The notes under the pieces were generated by a model. It was given only the letters and a program-made list of their open reading frames with translations. It searched no databases and was not told the origin of the DNA. Both the position numbers and the translations under genes were made by a program. A stretch of 64,000 bases of DNA from contig CP053161.1 of assembly GCA_014607495.2 (NCBI GenBank), positions 2,480,001 through 2,544,000 on the forward strand, read 5' to 3'. The DNA comes from Carposina sasakii (taxonomy: Eukaryota; Arthropoda; Insecta; Lepidoptera; Carposinidae). This document shows positions 1 to 11,639 of this stretch, piece after piece. Each line of letters begins with the position of its first letter. Within the stretch, counting starts at the first letter, position 1.

Positions 1-821
1 CATAAATATATTCTTAGGTATTATCATCTCGATGCAGATCGAGCCAGTGAAGTGATTTTATTTCATCTAAGAATCGAGCAGAAACTGAAGAATATGTCAT
101 GTGTCACGGCTAACTTAGGCATTTGGTATAAAAATATGTCTATATCAGGTTATCTTCACATTTTTCATAGAACCAATGAGATTATTTTGTTAGAAACCAA
201 ATTCTGTAAATACTCAATTTTGCCTTGTAATTTTCACTTTGCATTCAATTTAATAAAATTCCGTAATGAGGTTAAACAGTTAAACATTCCTTTATTATAT
301 TTGTTTCTGGCATCTCATAAGGCTCGTACATCTTCTATTTGTTCAGTAAATGCGAATATAAACGAGTTCACGGGTGCGGTTTATGGAGGCTTATTAACAC
401 AAACATTTCGCAATATCTCTAAATCTCTCCCGATTATAGTCTGAACATTTTAATACCACATTTATCCCGAAGATCGTGATTTGCATGGTAAAATACGGCA
501 TATATCAAGGATGGGAAAATCTGATTTTCTGCTTAAGAATTACGAGTATGATAATTAATTTCCAATGCTTGACCGAAGAAAACTAGGTACTAGATAAAAG
601 CTTAACACTTTTTATACCGATTGCAACAAGCATTGATTTTAAATTTAACTTTTTGTTTTTGTTGTTGATGATTTAGGGGTTTGGTATAATATTATTTGTA
701 AAAGTCGACGATATATTGTTATTTTTGAAATGCTTCTAGCATGGTATTACTTAAATATAATTTTACGTAAGGTAACTTCATAATATTGTTTACGATTCAC
801 ACCATGTTTCTTTTGTTTCAG
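1..821. other. AT-rich non-coding flank or intron
   Basis: This stretch is AT-rich and holds no recognisable gene. A 130-codon open frame at 52-444 has a composition typical of chance frames in AT-rich DNA and no family resemblance. The stretch ends in a pyrimidine-rich run and CAG at 819-821, a plausible splice acceptor. This would make it the intron before the GC-rich exon that follows. Confidence 0.5.
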
Positions 822-900
822 CATTTACTTAATACGCGAGGGATGTAACTGGAAACAGTATTTCACTGGCCAGTAAAAATGAGACGTCCGAGAAAAGACA

Positions 901-1523
901 ATGACACTCCGCCGGTGTGACAGCTTACCCACGCGCTTGAGGGAGCCACCTGTCCCCACCGACCGAGACCCTACCGTAGCCGACTCCAACACCGACCCCA
1001 ATCTCAGCGACACTCCTGCTCGCGAAGAAGTTGTAGCCACTTGGAACTCCCTACACACCGAAATAAAGAAAATAAGAAATGGCTTCCCTCCAAAGATCGA
1101 GTCATCGAACCATGGCACTCACAAAGCGGAGTCCATTACGCACAATTATACTCCAAATTTCGCGGACAACAAAAATGTGCGGAGAAAAATCACTTATGAT
1201 AATCGACAGACGGGGTTTAGCCCGGAGGGTGATCGCCGCCCGTCATTACCCCTGGACAGGGGCCAAATGGGCGCGAATAAGCGAACAAGTTCCGCACGTC
1301 GACGAACCCTATTGCAGCGTTTGCTTTCCTGGAGAACTCCAAACTGTGATTGCAACGAGCGCTGCGGAAGTTTCCGTCCCAAATCCAAGCCGCGACAAGA
1401 GGACTTGATGTGTACGTGCGGGGCTCGACTAAACCCGCCGCCCAAGTGCAATAAATACGCGGAACGAGGACGCTCCAAGAGTGTAGGATACGAAGCTGCT
1501 CGCGAGGTGGCTCAGTTCCGCCG
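901..1523 (+). CDS. Candidate N-terminal exon of the left SLC16-like gene
   Basis: From the ATG at 901 the frame stays open to a TGA at 1555-1557 in a clearly GC-richer island than its surroundings. The product is hydrophilic and rich in Arg, Ser and Pro. Its later part has clustered cysteines (CDCNERC near residues 149-155, CTCG near 171-174). It has no membrane segment and I recognise no domain. A donor-like CCG|GTTAGT at 1523/1524 closes the exon in phase 2. The acceptor GTGCAG|G at 1652/1653 opens the transporter exon in the same phase, so a 129-bp intron joins the two in frame and avoids the stop. A splice acceptor at 820-821 would place this exon downstream of an untranslated exon. The alternative is that the frame is unrelated to the transporter. 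The joining is inferred, not proven. Confidence 0.38.
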
Positions 1524-1652
1524 GTTAGTGGGTTCCCATTGTGTTGTTATTAGATGACTTGTCTGCTGTATATTGATAACTGCTCTTGCAGTATCGATAT
1601 TCAGTGGAAAAGTCGTTGAGTGACGTGTTTTTTTAAGATGTGTGGTGTGCAG

Positions 1653-1885
1653 GTGTGCAAGTGCTGGTGCGTCAGTGGGAGCGGAGACAGCGGCGGCGTT
1701 GCGCGCGAGGGCAGCGTTGACGCTGGCCCGGCGCTACTACCCCGAAGGAGGCTGGGGATGGACGATCACTGTGGTCGGAACGTTAGTGCAAATCCTCTCG
1801 CATGGACTGCAACTTGGAGGCGGTCCGGGAGCGATCGCTTGTACAGCAGCTGTTAAATATCACGTATCGCCGTTGTACACTCATG
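1653..1885 (+). CDS. SLC16/MCT-like transporter, first membrane-segment exon (left copy)
   Basis: The exon encodes about 78 residues. A basic, Ala-rich stretch leads into YYPEGGWGW and then a hydrophobic segment (from TITVVG through QILSHGLQ), which is membrane helix 1. The core matches the SLC16 signature [DE]G[GS][WF][GA]W, found at the start of helix 1 in monocarboxylate transporters. These are 12-helix plasma-membrane carriers of the major facilitator superfamily. The exon ends ATG|GTGAGT at 1885/1886, a strong donor, leaving phase 1. Its start is set by GTGCAG at 1647-1652 and no in-frame ATG precedes it locally, so translation must begin in an upstream exon. A second exon with the same motif, phase and downstream pattern lies at 62920-63205. 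Substrate cannot be read from this piece. No later exon of the gene was found before the right-hand copy. Confidence 0.72.
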
Positions 1886-2732
1886 GTGAGTTTAGCTATG
1901 CATTTTTTACTTCTTATACAGGTCCGAGTATGTCAATGCGTAGTAGTCTGATGAACTAATTTTGCTCAGGAAAACAAAATATCGTTGCCTTTACGACATA
2001 ACCGAGGGTACAAAACATCACCCAAAACATATTCCATTAAAATCACATTTGCCCTTTTACTAATTAATGAAGTGGAGGTTAATTTATCTTATCATTTTCC
2101 TGGAGGCACGTCTTCAGTCTTCTCAAAGTATCCCTGGGAACTTTCCTTTATCAGCGTGACGGGCATATCTCAAGCGGGTTATCCCGGCTTTTGGTTAAGG
2201 CTGTACCCATGTTTTTCTTGCTATACTTATAATATATAATTAGTATATATGTATGCCTGTCCATATTTAGCAAAACCATTTGATAATGAAAAAGATCAAT
2301 TATGTTAGAGTCTAAGACCTAAGTCTTTAAATATTAAGAAGCTCTTATCATTATTATTTAGTAAAAAATATCAAGATAAAAAGATGAGATATTCATAAGT
2401 AGTAGTTTACCTGAAACGTTATTAAATTCGCTAAACTCCATTGTAAAATGCAACTCAGACGATTAAAATTTCTGTAGCTTCACAAAAATACAAAGAAAGA
2501 ATTCTTCACTTTTTTACATGTCGGGTAACTTTGTGGCACTGTTGAATTTACGAACAGTATTCGGCTTAACTTTTAACGACTTAGTTAAGTTAAACTTTAT
2601 TTACATAATACAAAAGATTCTATTTGTAAATATGTATTTGATTTTTGGATAGTAAAAGTGCTAAGACTGGGAAAAGACGAATGTGCAGTGTATTTGTTAG
2701 TAAGCTGTCTTGCACATTTTGCACATACTAAA
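1886..2732. other. Intronic or intergenic AT-rich DNA
   Basis: This stretch follows the donor of the transporter exon and is AT-rich. The short open frames in it (for example 1985-2239) have no recognisable content. Nothing else was seen. Confidence 0.5.
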
Positions 2733-2903
2733 CCCCCCCCTTATTTTCTAACTAGCAAAATCAAAGCGATAACGAAAAGAGTACAAAATTCGCTGATTGC
2801 TTGTCAAATTCGTACTACGTAAAATTAATTTCAAAATAATTTTGACATTTCAACACGATTTTATATTGTCTGCTTACCTACAGCAGACAAGGTAATCAGG
2901 GGG
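2733..2903. repeat. MITE, CCCCCT-ended family, copy 1
   Basis: The ends are inverted: CCCCCCTTATTTTCTAACTA at the left and the complement of CCCCCTGATTACCTTG at the right. The interior, with 'AGCGATAACGAAAA' and 'TTCGTACTACGTAAAATT', matches the better-preserved copy at 17903-18090. The right arm has diverged in this copy. It is non-coding. Confidence 0.6.
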
Positions 2904-4210
2904 CCGTACTCGTACTTAGGTATTGTACTTTAGTTACTCACTCCGGTCGGAAACACATATGTAAACAGTTCTGGTTATTTGGGACTTGTATCGGTTTGGA
3001 TGGATGCCATAGTTTTGCTGGCATTGCATTACTAGCCTCTACATGGTAAGTACCAATTTAAAGGATAATTTACAGAAGCAATTAAATAAGCCAAAAAGAG
3101 GCGAAGATTAACTGGATGAATTTTATTTTAAAAAGTCATTTAATTTTTCACGGAGAAGTAACGTATCGATTTAATATCGAAAGACGATAATTATTCGATA
3201 GTAATCAATATTTATAGAGAAGAATTTATTTTACTTTATTAGCTGATGCCTATAGGTATGCCTATTACTTCCAAGTTTCATTAAAATCTGTTCTGTAGTT
3301 TTGGCATGAATGACTAACATAAATCCAAATATCCACTCTCACAAACTTTTACATTTATAATATTAGTAAAATTACCATACTCCCCAGAAATATTCTCATG
3401 AAAAACATAATACTTTAGTAAGACATTATACTTTAATAAAGGGCTCATGAGTATATTTTCGAATGTTTTTGCTTTTAATATCGTCATGCCATATGCGCAA
3501 ACCCCTAACATACAATATGGAGACGCAAACATCGATCTTTGGAATATTAGAAACGTGACAAGTTTTTCTCAATACTTAAGTTAGTGTTTGTATTATCCAT
3601 AACAAAGTAGTAAGTTGAGTCTACTTTACGTTTCTAAGAAATTGTTTTATTTTAGAATAAAGCATATTCACTCTATGTATGTTTGTATGACACAACTTAA
3701 GAGCACTCGAGTCGATTGCCTTAGACTACATTATTTTTAGATAGGTAGTCATCCTTCCATAATATTATTAAGTAGGTATTTGGCAACAGTATGGCGATCA
3801 GTAGGTAGGTAGCTACCAAAGAATTACCAGGGTAGCTCTTGATAACAAAATATACCTACATTAATTGCATACGAGATGAATATCATACGTGAAATAGGAA
3901 CCTCAATAACAAATAAGACAACATAAGTAAGTACTATAAATATTAAAGTACAAAGTAACAACGCCTAATAATACTTACTTAGTAAGTAATATAAACTTAT
4001 TTTGAGAACATAAAGGGATGAATGCGAAACTTTAGAACAATGAGTTGCAACAAATTTGTTGATTGATGAACTAAAGTTACATGCCCTCAATGTTTATCGA
4101 TTTTCATTGTATCTTGTTTTATGAAGGATAAGCACGGATGTCGATATAAATAGAAAAAGCAAAATGTCTACTCCACATGTATCTCGTCAGCTCTACTTTT
4201 ACATACATAC
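2904..4210. other. AT-rich DNA, nothing recognised
   Basis: No gene, RNA or clear repeat was seen. The open frame at 3314-3532 (-) is a low-complexity AT-rich chance frame. Confidence 0.45.
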
Positions 4211-4463
4211 ATATAATTACGCCTTTATCCTTCACGGGGTAGGCAGAGCACCAAGGGCCGATAGAACCACATGGTGCTACTTCTGACCAATTTTGAGGGT
4301 ATAGTTGAGATGTACAAGTTTGATTAGTAGTGACAGGTGGTCAGCCCATCGCCTACAAAACATCAAGACCCTCTTGTCCCTCCACTGACTTGTACAGTAT
4401 GCCCGGGACTCTTCAAGCAGCTGTAGTATTATACTTTTTTTTACTCCCAGAGCAGCATAGAAG
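4211..4463 (-). repeat. Retroposon-like repeat with (ATGT)n end, copy 1
   Basis: Read on the - strand, this repeat ends in GGATAAAGGCGTAATTATAT followed by ATGT units. Its body contains CATGTGGTTCTATCGGCCC and GGTAGGCAGAG-type sequence in complement. The same roughly 250-bp unit recurs at 27771-28024 and 43405-43654, with a fragment at 34119-34188. A single simple-repeat end and multiple near-identical copies suggest spread by retroposition (SINE or LINE 3' end). No Pol III boxes were recognised, so the class is left open. Confidence 0.6.
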
Positions 4464-5890
4464 CTCTACTTTTGATTCTATTAAATATGCCATAATCAAT
4501 AAAATGTTAAAATAAATATATATTTTTAATATATCAATGTATTTTACTAGTAGTATTGTACTAGAATAGGTACCTCGATTAGGCAATTTTAGGCTGCACT
4601 TTGACGTCAAATAATGACGTCTGCCTACAAAATATAGAAAGCTTTGGAGATTCGGCGGGAAAAGCTGGAAGGGTGCAGGTGTAATTTTCTTGTTAAAATC
4701 AAAAAATATTTGTAAATGGCTTGCATGTGTCCGTAAAGTGATGTTTTCTGGTAGATAAGTTATATTTTGATTACTTGTGATGTGAATCTAGTGCGTGTGC
4801 ATGGTTTTATATGCAGGTAAGGCGAGTAAAACTTTAGCCGGTTTACGATCTCTTCATGGTCGCATGTAAGTTGTTTCTGCAATATTTTTTCATTTTGACT
4901 AACTTTACACTTTTTCTTGAGGATTTTCCCGACGTTTCCATTCATCATCATCATTATCATCCATCATAAATTCAGAAATCATTTACTAAAGACTTTCCTT
5001 CGGGATAAACTAAAAAAAAAAAAAAAAAAAGAAAGCTTTGGCGAAGGCTTTTGTTTTTTATTCAAACAAATGACAACATACAAGTATTTTAAGCGATAAC
5101 AGCATCTACTTACATATATGTCTGTGAGGATAACTTAACTTGATACGAGCCTATTTATGGATTCCATAATCTCGCGAACAATGACTCCTGATTGGGCAAA
5201 GTTGTAGGACGTTATTATGCCTATGTCTAGATGTTTAGTGCGTTCAGAAACTGGGTCGAAAACCGTGAGATACCTAATATCATATTTGAAATCAACTAAG
5301 GAAGGAAAAATTACTACTTGTGCATGTCGCTAAGGATCCAATCCTATTCATCACTAATTGGTCATAATCGCACACCCAATGTTTCGCACCTACCCGGAAT
5401 CGCTAAGGAACGGAACTTTTTGCAATCTCGGGGTGCAAATCAAGACTGATCGTGCCACTTTCCTCCTTCCATCAGGCTTTACCGATAGTCAGATAGCCCC
5501 TGTATCCTATTCCGTAAATAAGGTGCCACGTGAAACTTGCGTTTTGACAAATTTATTTATCAAAACCTCTAGGTCGCTAGTTCCTTATATTTGTACCCGA
5601 AAAGCTGTAGGCTCAACCCTCACCCTTACCCTACGGGTAAAAGTGAGTGTGTAATTTGCACATTTTTGTATTTAGGTATATGGTTTTTTATATAAGTATT
5701 CCTCAAATTCTTTAAAACATTAAATTCATTGTGATTCAATTCAAGTATTTTCCGGAGCATTATCATTCATTGCACGCGAAAACAATAATAGGATTTTATA
5801 ATACGGACTTATTCAGTGCAATTTTCTAGCATATTGAAAAATTCACTGTATAAGATCACAATGATATAACCTACCTAATATAGGTAAAAA
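4464..5890. other. AT-rich DNA, nothing recognised
   Basis: The stretch holds an A-homopolymer of about 19 bases near 5012-5030. A 98-codon open frame at 5358-5654 (+) has no recognisable motif. No gene is supported. Confidence 0.45.
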
Positions 5891-6240
5891 GCGGTGATAG
5901 CCCAGTGGTTAAGACGTGCACCTTCCATGCGGGAGGCGTAAGTTCGATCCCAGTCACGGGCCTGTACCAATGAATTTATTTCATGTACAGATTTTAATGT
6001 TTCAAAATTGCCACTTAGATCGTGCCTCGGAAAGCACGTAAAACCGTTGGTCCTGCGCCTGATCTCCCTCCGGTCGTGTCGGCTTTTCGTTCCATCGGAC
6101 TATGAGAGTAACGGAATAGAGAGTGCTTCTGTGTTTGCGCACACACTTGTGCACTATAATATCTCCTACGTACCTGGCCAATCTCCGTAGAGATTGTTCG
6201 CCTTGGCCGAAATACGGTCGGAGATCATCATCATCATCAT
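5891..6240 (+). repeat. tRNA-derived SINE, full-length copy 1
   Basis: The head (GATAGCCCAGTGGTTAAGAC, then GTAAGTTCGATCCCAG) has the spacing and sequence of Pol III box A and box B of a tRNA. A conserved non-tRNA body follows, including GCCTCGGAAAGCACGTAAAA and CGTCCCATCGGACTATGAGA-like blocks. The unit ends in an ATC triplet run. The same unit recurs at 12679-13031, and 5'-truncated at 10511-10815 and 30457-30652, all on the + strand. SINEs are transcribed by RNA polymerase III and copied by a partner LINE. Confidence 0.88.
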
Positions 6241-6573
6241 CGGTATCTAACTGTTTTGATTCCGGACAAAATGATTCATTTCTTTACCTGTTTAAAGCTA
6301 CACCTTTGATTAAAACTAGTAAAGTTAATGTCAGTTAAATTTTCCTAATATAGTAGTGCTATCATAATAGAATCCCAAAGGAAATTTTACAAGTCGGCAC
6401 CGTAATGAGCCTGATGAACTTACGGCCGCTATTTGAAGGCAACGCAATCCTAAGCAGCCAAAGCTTAACCCGCATGTAGGTAATGTTCTACGTTAAAGGT
6501 TTTTTTCTTATGAGAAAATACTAACTTAAAAGAAGACTTTTGGAAAGTCACTTTAAGGTACATGAAATTGAGC
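6241..6573. other. AT-rich DNA, nothing recognised
   Basis: No gene or repeat was recognised between the SINE and the Harbinger-like MITE. Confidence 0.4.
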
Positions 6574-6576
6574 TTA

Positions 6577-6711
6577 GGGCCGATGTTTCCAAACGCCAGA
6601 TAGCCTATCAGAAATAAACTTGTTGCTGTCTTTTTCTAAAACTTGTTCATGATAGAGACAGCCTCAACTTTATTTTTCAGATAGGCTATCTGACGTTTGA
6701 AAAATCGGCCC
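6577..6711. mobile_element. Harbinger-like MITE, copy 1
   Basis: The element is 135 bp with inverted ends (GGGCCGATGTTTCCAAACGC / complement of GGGCCGATTTTTCAAACGTC). It is flanked on both sides by TTA (6574-6576 and 6712-6714). A 3-bp TWA target duplication is the hallmark of PIF/Harbinger elements. It has no coding capacity. Related copies: 32753-33016 (flanked by TAA, interrupted by another MITE) and a left half at 42010-42083. Confidence 0.72.
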
Positions 6712-6714
6712 TTA

Positions 6715-8395
6715 GTCATATGATAATTATATTTCAAAAGGTGGTCGATCAAAACTGGGTAGAGTGTAGATAAATTCTCTACATATCCATATTGAAATGC
6801 AGTTGATCGGGACTTTTCCAATAAAATACAGATCTCAGTTCTAAACTCATACATGTCTAATATGAACACCATGAAAACTTTTAATAAAAGCGATTATTAT
6901 TGACACAGTCTAGCTCCGTCCGTGAGCTAGGCCGCATTTGCCACTACTGCGATACAAATATTATTCCACGGATAGCGGTCTGATGCAATACTCGCAGTAA
7001 AGAAAAACGCCTTTTTTGAAATCGAGTCTCTTTCTCTATATTATGTTATTGCCGACGCCAACGCAATAGTGACAAATTGAAAGACAAATCCCAAAGGATG
7101 GAAGAAATGAAATATATTCACAGAGACAACAAATTTTCTCAAAAATAGCGTTCGGAGCATATTTTCTAGATGCCACGACAATAATTTAGCCAATAATTAT
7201 GAGTTTCAATGTTTGCGTTAGAAGATGGATGTACTGAACGGTAATCTGCCCAATCACGCTGCTATTACTGATATTGAGGTAAGGACGATCCATCATGACC
7301 GACCAATCACCGCACACAGATTACACGCAAAACGACATAAAAAATACTTTGTCTTTTTGCTCGCATTCATAAAAAAATGTTCTCATGCTAATATAGAGAC
7401 TAGAGCCATAATCAACAAACAGTAGCAAGTAGTCACAAATGCTACAATGTGTTACCATGTTACCCAGGTAACTGCAATATAGATGCACCTTATTGTATTT
7501 TAACTAGAGAACTAAACATAAGAATCAAGTCTGTTTCCTTCCCTATCACTAAGCAATTTCTGAATTAGTTCAAAAGCTCACCTGATAATGCTAAAATTAT
7601 CTCCACCTATACATATAGGAAGTATATAATACTAAACTTCATGTAAAATTCCTGAGAGAATTTATGTGTTCATATTTATGATGTCTACAAGCAATAATGA
7701 CTTTGTATGGGGTAATAAATCGCAGGCATGTCAAGATGGAGGCCACGAAAATGTTGATAACTTACTTTTGTTATAAGAGTAAGCAATTTTTATATCAGTA
7801 GGTACTTAAGCGATAAGACCACAAAATCGAGCTTAGGATTACTCGCTTAGGCTAGGCTTTTCTTATGACATGTTTGTTATTTATGTTACACCAGTAACCA
7901 AATAACTACTTCTAGGCCGAATACCAATGCCCGCGTTGGCTTGGTTATCGGTGTTCAAGTATTCCCAATGTGTATACTTACAATCTTAGCTTATTATTAG
8001 AGTCCTTCCCTATTTCGACCTTAGAGATTGAACTTAATTTAAAAAGTTTGATCATAGAACACTACATTTTAACTAAACAGATCATCAATAATAATTACCT
8101 CTTTCTTCCTTTGTCTTGTTCCAAAGAAACACGATGTATTTTGCCTTACCTGGCACATGTGAAATTGTCAAAACAGATTCAGCAGGGACAATACTATTAC
8201 TTAGCCATCCCAAGTGTTTTATGCTTTAGTTGAGTTAGGCAGGGTATTTTATACTCTAAAACTCTTCCAAACTGTGTATACCGCGACTCTAAAACTAAAA
8301 CTATTATAAACTACACAAGTAGGTACATAGTAACTACGCGTTTAGAAAATATTTGTAGAGATAATACATACGGGTAAACCCCCGGAAAATTAAGT
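6715..8395. other. AT-rich DNA, nothing recognised
   Basis: No gene is supported. The open frames at 7225-7425 and 7970-8233 show no family features. Confidence 0.4.
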
Positions 8396-8688
8396 CAGGG
8401 GGTCTACTCTGAAGTGACGATAAACGAAGTATCGGCCGAATATCGAGGTGTTTCCTACTACGAACTACCTTCGATCGGGTCAGTCACGCCGTTTTTTCAT
8501 TCGGTCCGATCGAACTCTATTTGACAGGTATAAAGCTTATAATATTAGTCAATGTGAATTATTCTCTATGGTTCTGAATGAGTTGTGAACATCCGAAGCA
8601 ATTTCGTAGTTGGTTCAAAGGCTTCGATTCGGTCGGGCTTCGGTCGGACCGAAAGATTCGAAAGCGGCATTTCAGAGTAGACCCCCTG
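8396..8688. mobile_element. MITE with AGGGGGTCTACTCTGAA ends
   Basis: A 293-bp unit is bounded by CAGGGGGTCTACTCTGAA at the left and its complement (TTCAGAGTAGACCCCCTG) at the right, essentially perfect over 18 bp. Sub-terminal regions are also partly complementary (GGTCCGATCG-like and CTTCGATTCGGTC-like blocks). No target duplication could be fixed and there is no coding frame. Only one copy is in the window. Confidence 0.68.
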
Positions 8689-9622
8689 GCCCTCATCGGC
8701 ATATTTTACGCAATTATCTGGACAAGGGTTATGTTTTTATAGGATTAAGAAGTACTGAAACTTTTGTGGTCAGATATTTGTATAAGTAACCCTACCTACA
8801 CAGGGTGCCTATGCAAAAAAGTGAAGAGTCTAAAATCGACTAAGCCGTGAACAAGATGCAAAAATATATTTTTTCTTTATATGAGAACTCTATGAGAATG
8901 AAATATTTTGATATGTAGGCACTACTATCATAGAATACGTTTTTCGTTTCCATGGAAACAATAAATCACTCGAAAAAAGTTGATCCAAATATCCATAGGA
9001 TTTGTGATATATAAAGTTTGTATTACCAATAAAATGACAATAGGACCCTTATACATTTCCCTTTTATATATGTACCAAACTTTGTCCAATATTTTCGAAT
9101 AATATATCCATCAAGTACATAATAAATATTTACTAAATCACATCTCTTGGAAGGGTTGGATAAAGTGAACCCAAATATTATGTGAAATAACTTATTCTCT
9201 ATGTAATCAATCAAGGCCCAATTTCCTCTTGTGGGTTAAAGAAAATACTTAAGTAAATTGAATTTGATCGAGCATCCATTTTCTTTTCACAAATATTGGG
9301 AGAGACAAAGTTAAGTGAAGCGAAGGTAAACGGGAGGTTTTCTAATTCAACGATGGTATCTATAAACACTTACGTACACATAATACCTACATGTTCCCAT
9401 AATGAGTAACTGCAAAATCATGAATGAAATCCTACAACAACGCTTATCATAACGGGGCCAGATGTAAATTATCAATGAGTACTTGCTAGCTCATCGCCTG
9501 AGAGAATGAAAATATCCACTACAACAAAAAGTACATCTTCCAATATCTACTAAAAGTTTAAAGCCAGTGGTTATCGAACTTTTATAAAAGAACTTTGCTG
9601 TGCCATCTAGCACTACTTATAT
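8689..9622. other. AT-rich DNA with one short repeat fragment
   Basis: Mostly unrecognised. Around 9456-9512 a piece containing CTAGCTCATCGCCTGAGAGA matches the distal part of the repeat family at 15341-15535 and 17262-17474. No gene is supported. Confidence 0.4.
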
Positions 9623-9898
9623 CATAGAGGAATAAAATGGAGACATAGAGTGCTAATGTCATACTAACAGTTTCGATGCACCATTAGACTTTTCGGTGCC
9701 TTACAATTCTAGTCTTTGACACTTAGATTCTATTAGTGTAATGTATAGTATTGTACTGCATTACTAATGTATTGTAACGTATAGTAATGCATTTTAAGTA
9801 TCAAGGACTAGAATTGTGAGGCACCGAAAAGTCTAATGGTGCATCGAAACTGTTAGTATGACATTAGCACTCTATGTCTACATCTTATTCCTTCTATG
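9623..9898. mobile_element. Foldback MITE with long terminal inverted repeats
   Basis: The two halves are near-complementary over about 100 bp each. The left arm runs from CATAGAGGAATAA through GACATAGAGTGCTAATGTCA to GACTTTTCGGTGCC. The right arm is its complement, with a few mismatches, ending TTATTCCTTCTATG. The centre is an AT-rich loop of GTATAGTAATGC-like motifs. CTTATAT occurs directly on both sides (9616-9622 and 9899-9905), a likely 7-bp target duplication. There is no coding capacity. The superfamily is uncertain. Confidence 0.78.
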
Positions 9899-9905
9899 CT
9901 TATAT

Positions 9906-10510
9906 CTATCTTCTAAGCTACAAAGTATAATACTTCAAAATGTGTGGATCATAAAACATTCTTAGTTTTTACATTTTTCCGTTTTAAAGATAACACGGTT
10001 ATTATATAAGTACCTAGCTACTTACTACTTTTTCGCTACTTAGATGTGACCGTGGGAGTATCCATTTTTAAAACCCCAATAAATAACCCTCTGAGGTACG
10101 GTCCACTGCAAAGAGACAAAAACCGGGTTATTTACCGTTCCACAGTACGTACGGTTTAACCTCTCAGATTTCTAAACTGCTCGCTCAATTTTCTTGTAAT
10201 ATGCTGCCGCACAAAAAAACAAATTATTTTTATGCATTAGTACAGTGCAAAGTATACTATATGTAAGTATTACATAAGAATTATACTTAATTGCATATTA
10301 CATTAACGATGTTAAAGAAACAATAAAAATCACTTATAGTTTATTGTTTCTTTAAGATCGTTTCTATTTTTTTTTTTCATATAAAAATTTAATGGCGTGG
10401 ACATACAAGACATTAATTTCTTAAACAAAATTACTAACTTTTTTAATGCTCAAATTATTTGATCCTTCGATTCTTATTAAATTAATTAAAGATGAACGAA
10501 AAAACTGTTC
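9906..10510. other. AT-rich DNA with a small inverted repeat
   Basis: An inverted repeat at about 10310-10356 pairs TTAAAGAAACAATAAA with TTTATTGTTTCTTTAA across a 12-base loop. Nothing else was recognised. Confidence 0.4.
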
Positions 10511-10815
10511 AGTTAAGACGTGCACCTTCCAAGCAGGAGGCGTAAGTTCGATCCCAGTCACGGGCCTGTACCAATGAATTTATTTCATGTACAGATTTTT
10601 ATATCACTTAGCTCGTGCCTCGGAAAGCACATAAAACTGTTGGTCCTGCGCCTGATCTCTTTCCGGTTGCGTCGGCTTTCCGTCCCATCGGACTATGAGA
10701 GCGACGGAATAGAGAGTGCATCTGTGTTTGCGCACACACCTGTGCACTATAATATTTCCTGCATACCTGCCTAATCTCCGTAGAGATTGGTCGCCTTGGC
10801 CGAAATACGGCCGGG
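10511..10815 (+). repeat. tRNA-derived SINE, 5'-truncated copy
   Basis: This is the same family as 5891-6240. It begins inside box A (AGTTAAGACGTGCACCTTCC), keeps box B (GTAAGTTCGATCCCAG) and the whole body, and ends CCTTGGCCGAAATACGGCC without the ATC tail. Confidence 0.82.
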
Positions 10816-11039
10816 TAATTTTCATTTTTCATTCATGTATGAATCAATTGAATACACTTATCCTCCTATTTACTCGAAGCTGCGTTAATCACTAACATAC
10901 CTAACTATTTACCTATATTTTAGGTATTCTAGATAAGGCTTACGATACTTTTATTATCAGGTCGTGTAGGATGATGATGCTCTTTAAAATTATTAACTGA
11001 TAAGATTATTTATTGCAAGTTAGAAACGGTTTCTAGTAG

Positions 11040-11224
11040 AGTCCTATTTTCGTAACAGTCATAATTAGGACACGTTGCTGCTGGACGTAAGCTTCACCCT
11101 GGACACGCCATAATGCTTGATCTCCCGTTTTCTTCATCCAGTCACTACCAGCCACCCTCTTCCAGTCATCGGTCCATCTGGACGGAGGGCGTCCAACGCT
11201 ACACTTGCCGAGGCGCAAAAACAT
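11040..11224 (-). pseudogene. LINE fragment, end of reverse-transcriptase ORF
   Basis: The - strand translation contains GRPPSRWTDDWKRVAGSDWM and ALWRVQGEAYVQQQ. This is the typical C-terminal tail of RTE-like insect non-LTR retrotransposon polyproteins, beyond the RT domain. The rest of the element is missing, so this is a dead fragment. Confidence 0.7.
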
Positions 11225-11469
11225 TTAATGCGTTATTTCATTTATACGTACACAAGTCAGCGAGTTTGATTATTCTGTCCCATTACTCGTTATTGATGAC
11301 TGTGTCGTAAGCCCTATTCCTCTAACACAAACATACTGTGCTCAATCTCTAGATCAATCATAATTAAATTTAGATTAATTCATTATCCTAAGTCTATCCA
11401 TTATTTTATTGGAAAGTTAAACAGGTAAATTCTTTTAAATAAGTCTTTAGGAATGGTATTTTTTTAAAG

Positions 11470-11556
11470 GCCTTAATGGTGTCTCATTGCTGGGACAGCC
11501 TCCCCGATTTGACGAGCGGACAAGTGTGGGCACACTTGGCTTGTTCCCGCTAGAGG
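11470..11556 (-). repeat. LINE 3'-end fragment
   Basis: On the + strand the sequence CATTGCTGGGACAGCCTCCC followed by GGCACACTTGGCTTGTTCCC is a diverged complement of the LINE end at about 22420-22497. It carries an extra stretch in the middle. No open frame is retained. Confidence 0.5.
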
Positions 11557-11639
11557 AAGAAATAATCAGGATTAACTAGCTCTAGCTTTAAACCATTCTT
11601 AAACAATAACCTACGTTTGTACTGAGAAATTAATATTAA

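Noticed and set aside
52..444. 130-codon open frame at the left edge
   Set aside because: No motif, composition of AT-rich chance sequence, and no ATG at its start.
5358..5654. 98-codon open frame
   Set aside because: No recognisable domain and no flanking splice or promoter signals.
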